Shown here one piece after another: positions 4,904-5,030 of a stretch of 5,030 nucleotides of DNA. Both the position numbers and the translations under genes were made by a program. How positions within the stretch are numbered: position 1 is the stretch's first letter; each line of letters opens with the position of its first letter. The stretch spans positions 1 through 5,030 of the forward strand of contig JAFGFO010000364.1 in the NCBI GenBank assembly GCA_016931085.1, written 5' to 3'. The stretch comes from Thermoflexales bacterium. Its GTDB lineage: Bacteria > Chloroflexota > Anaerolineae > Fen-1058. Under the pieces are notes generated by a model that searched no databases, had not been told where the DNA came from, and saw nothing but the letters and a program-made list of their open reading frames with translations.

Positions 4904-4934
4904 GGTACAAAGTTGAGTTTCAACTATTTGTACC
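4904..4934. repeat. 31-nt imperfect palindrome downstream of promoter
   Basis: GGTACAAA (4904-4911) pairs with TTTGTACC (4927-4934), and GTTGA (4912-4916) pairs with TCAAC (4920-4924). The loop is GTT, with a TA bulge on the 3' side. It sits about 12-42 nt after the predicted transcription start. It could be a repressor operator, a 5'-leader hairpin, or a dispersed palindromic element related to the one at 435-467. No U-tract follows, so a terminator is unlikely. Confidence 0.75.
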
Positions 4935-5030
4935 AATCCCTTAATGAGAGTGTTGCAGAATTCGGGGTACACCGTGGGGTCGGCGCTTTTGAGGCCGCAT
5001 CTGAGTGTCGAGTGGCTAGCCAGACTTCCG

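Noticed and set aside
4769..4972. Minus-strand frame of 67 residues from GTG 4972
   Set aside because: It runs through the palindrome and promoter, has no domain pattern, and overlaps the better-supported gene remnant in another frame. It stays open to the right edge, so a longer gene cannot be fully excluded.
4944..5030. Plus-strand frame from ATG 4944 (29 codons, open at the edge)
   Set aside because: It has no ribosome binding site and no recognisable pattern. It is mentioned only because a strong promoter lies upstream.

Overview
The window looks like a chromosomal segment from an anaerobic bacterium. It is GC-rich in its genes and carries AT-rich intergenic repeats. The combination of a tungsten-dependent aldehyde:ferredoxin oxidoreductase (AOR) with its dedicated radical SAM maturase, plus a dispersed intergenic repeat, suggests a Chloroflexota-like (Anaerolineae-type) organism. 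That assignment comes from remembered resemblance and was not checked by any search.

Left part (1-3230) is a tungsto/molybdo-enzyme locus on the + strand. It holds the C-terminal 139 residues of an AOR, a radical SAM/SPASM protein of the tungsten-oxidoreductase maturase type, a MoaD/ThiS-like sulfur carrier ending in GG, a class I methyltransferase, and a second MoaD-like protein that lacks the GG tail. The AOR is presumably the enzyme being matured. The radical SAM protein is the predicted maturase. The ubiquitin-like proteins probably serve sulfur transfer to the pyranopterin cofactor. The methyltransferase substrate is unknown. A perfect 15-bp hairpin sits between AOR and maturase. Two arrays of the heptamer AATTAAY lie directly behind the maturase and behind the last MoaD-like gene, so they bracket the three-gene block.

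Middle part (3231-4519) holds a tRNA-Gly(CCC) gene with a good sigma70-type promoter, then a two-gene toxin-antitoxin-like operon (UPF0175-type antitoxin, DUF3368-type PIN toxin) with its own promoter and strong ribosome binding site. An imperfect direct repeat of about 83-100 bp lies downstream of the tRNA and again downstream of the toxin. The two copies keep a 7-bp terminal pairing through a compensated base change, which indicates a selected structure.

Right part (4520-5030) has no intact gene that I can identify. It holds what looks like the 3' remnant of a minus-strand gene, a near-consensus promoter pointing right, and a 31-nt imperfect palindrome just downstream of the predicted transcription start. 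That palindrome has the same length and the same end motif as the hairpin behind the AOR gene.

The less ordinary signals are the covarying repeat around the toxin-antitoxin pair, the heptamer arrays bracketing the MoaD-methyltransferase-MoaD block, and the paired 31-nt palindromes.
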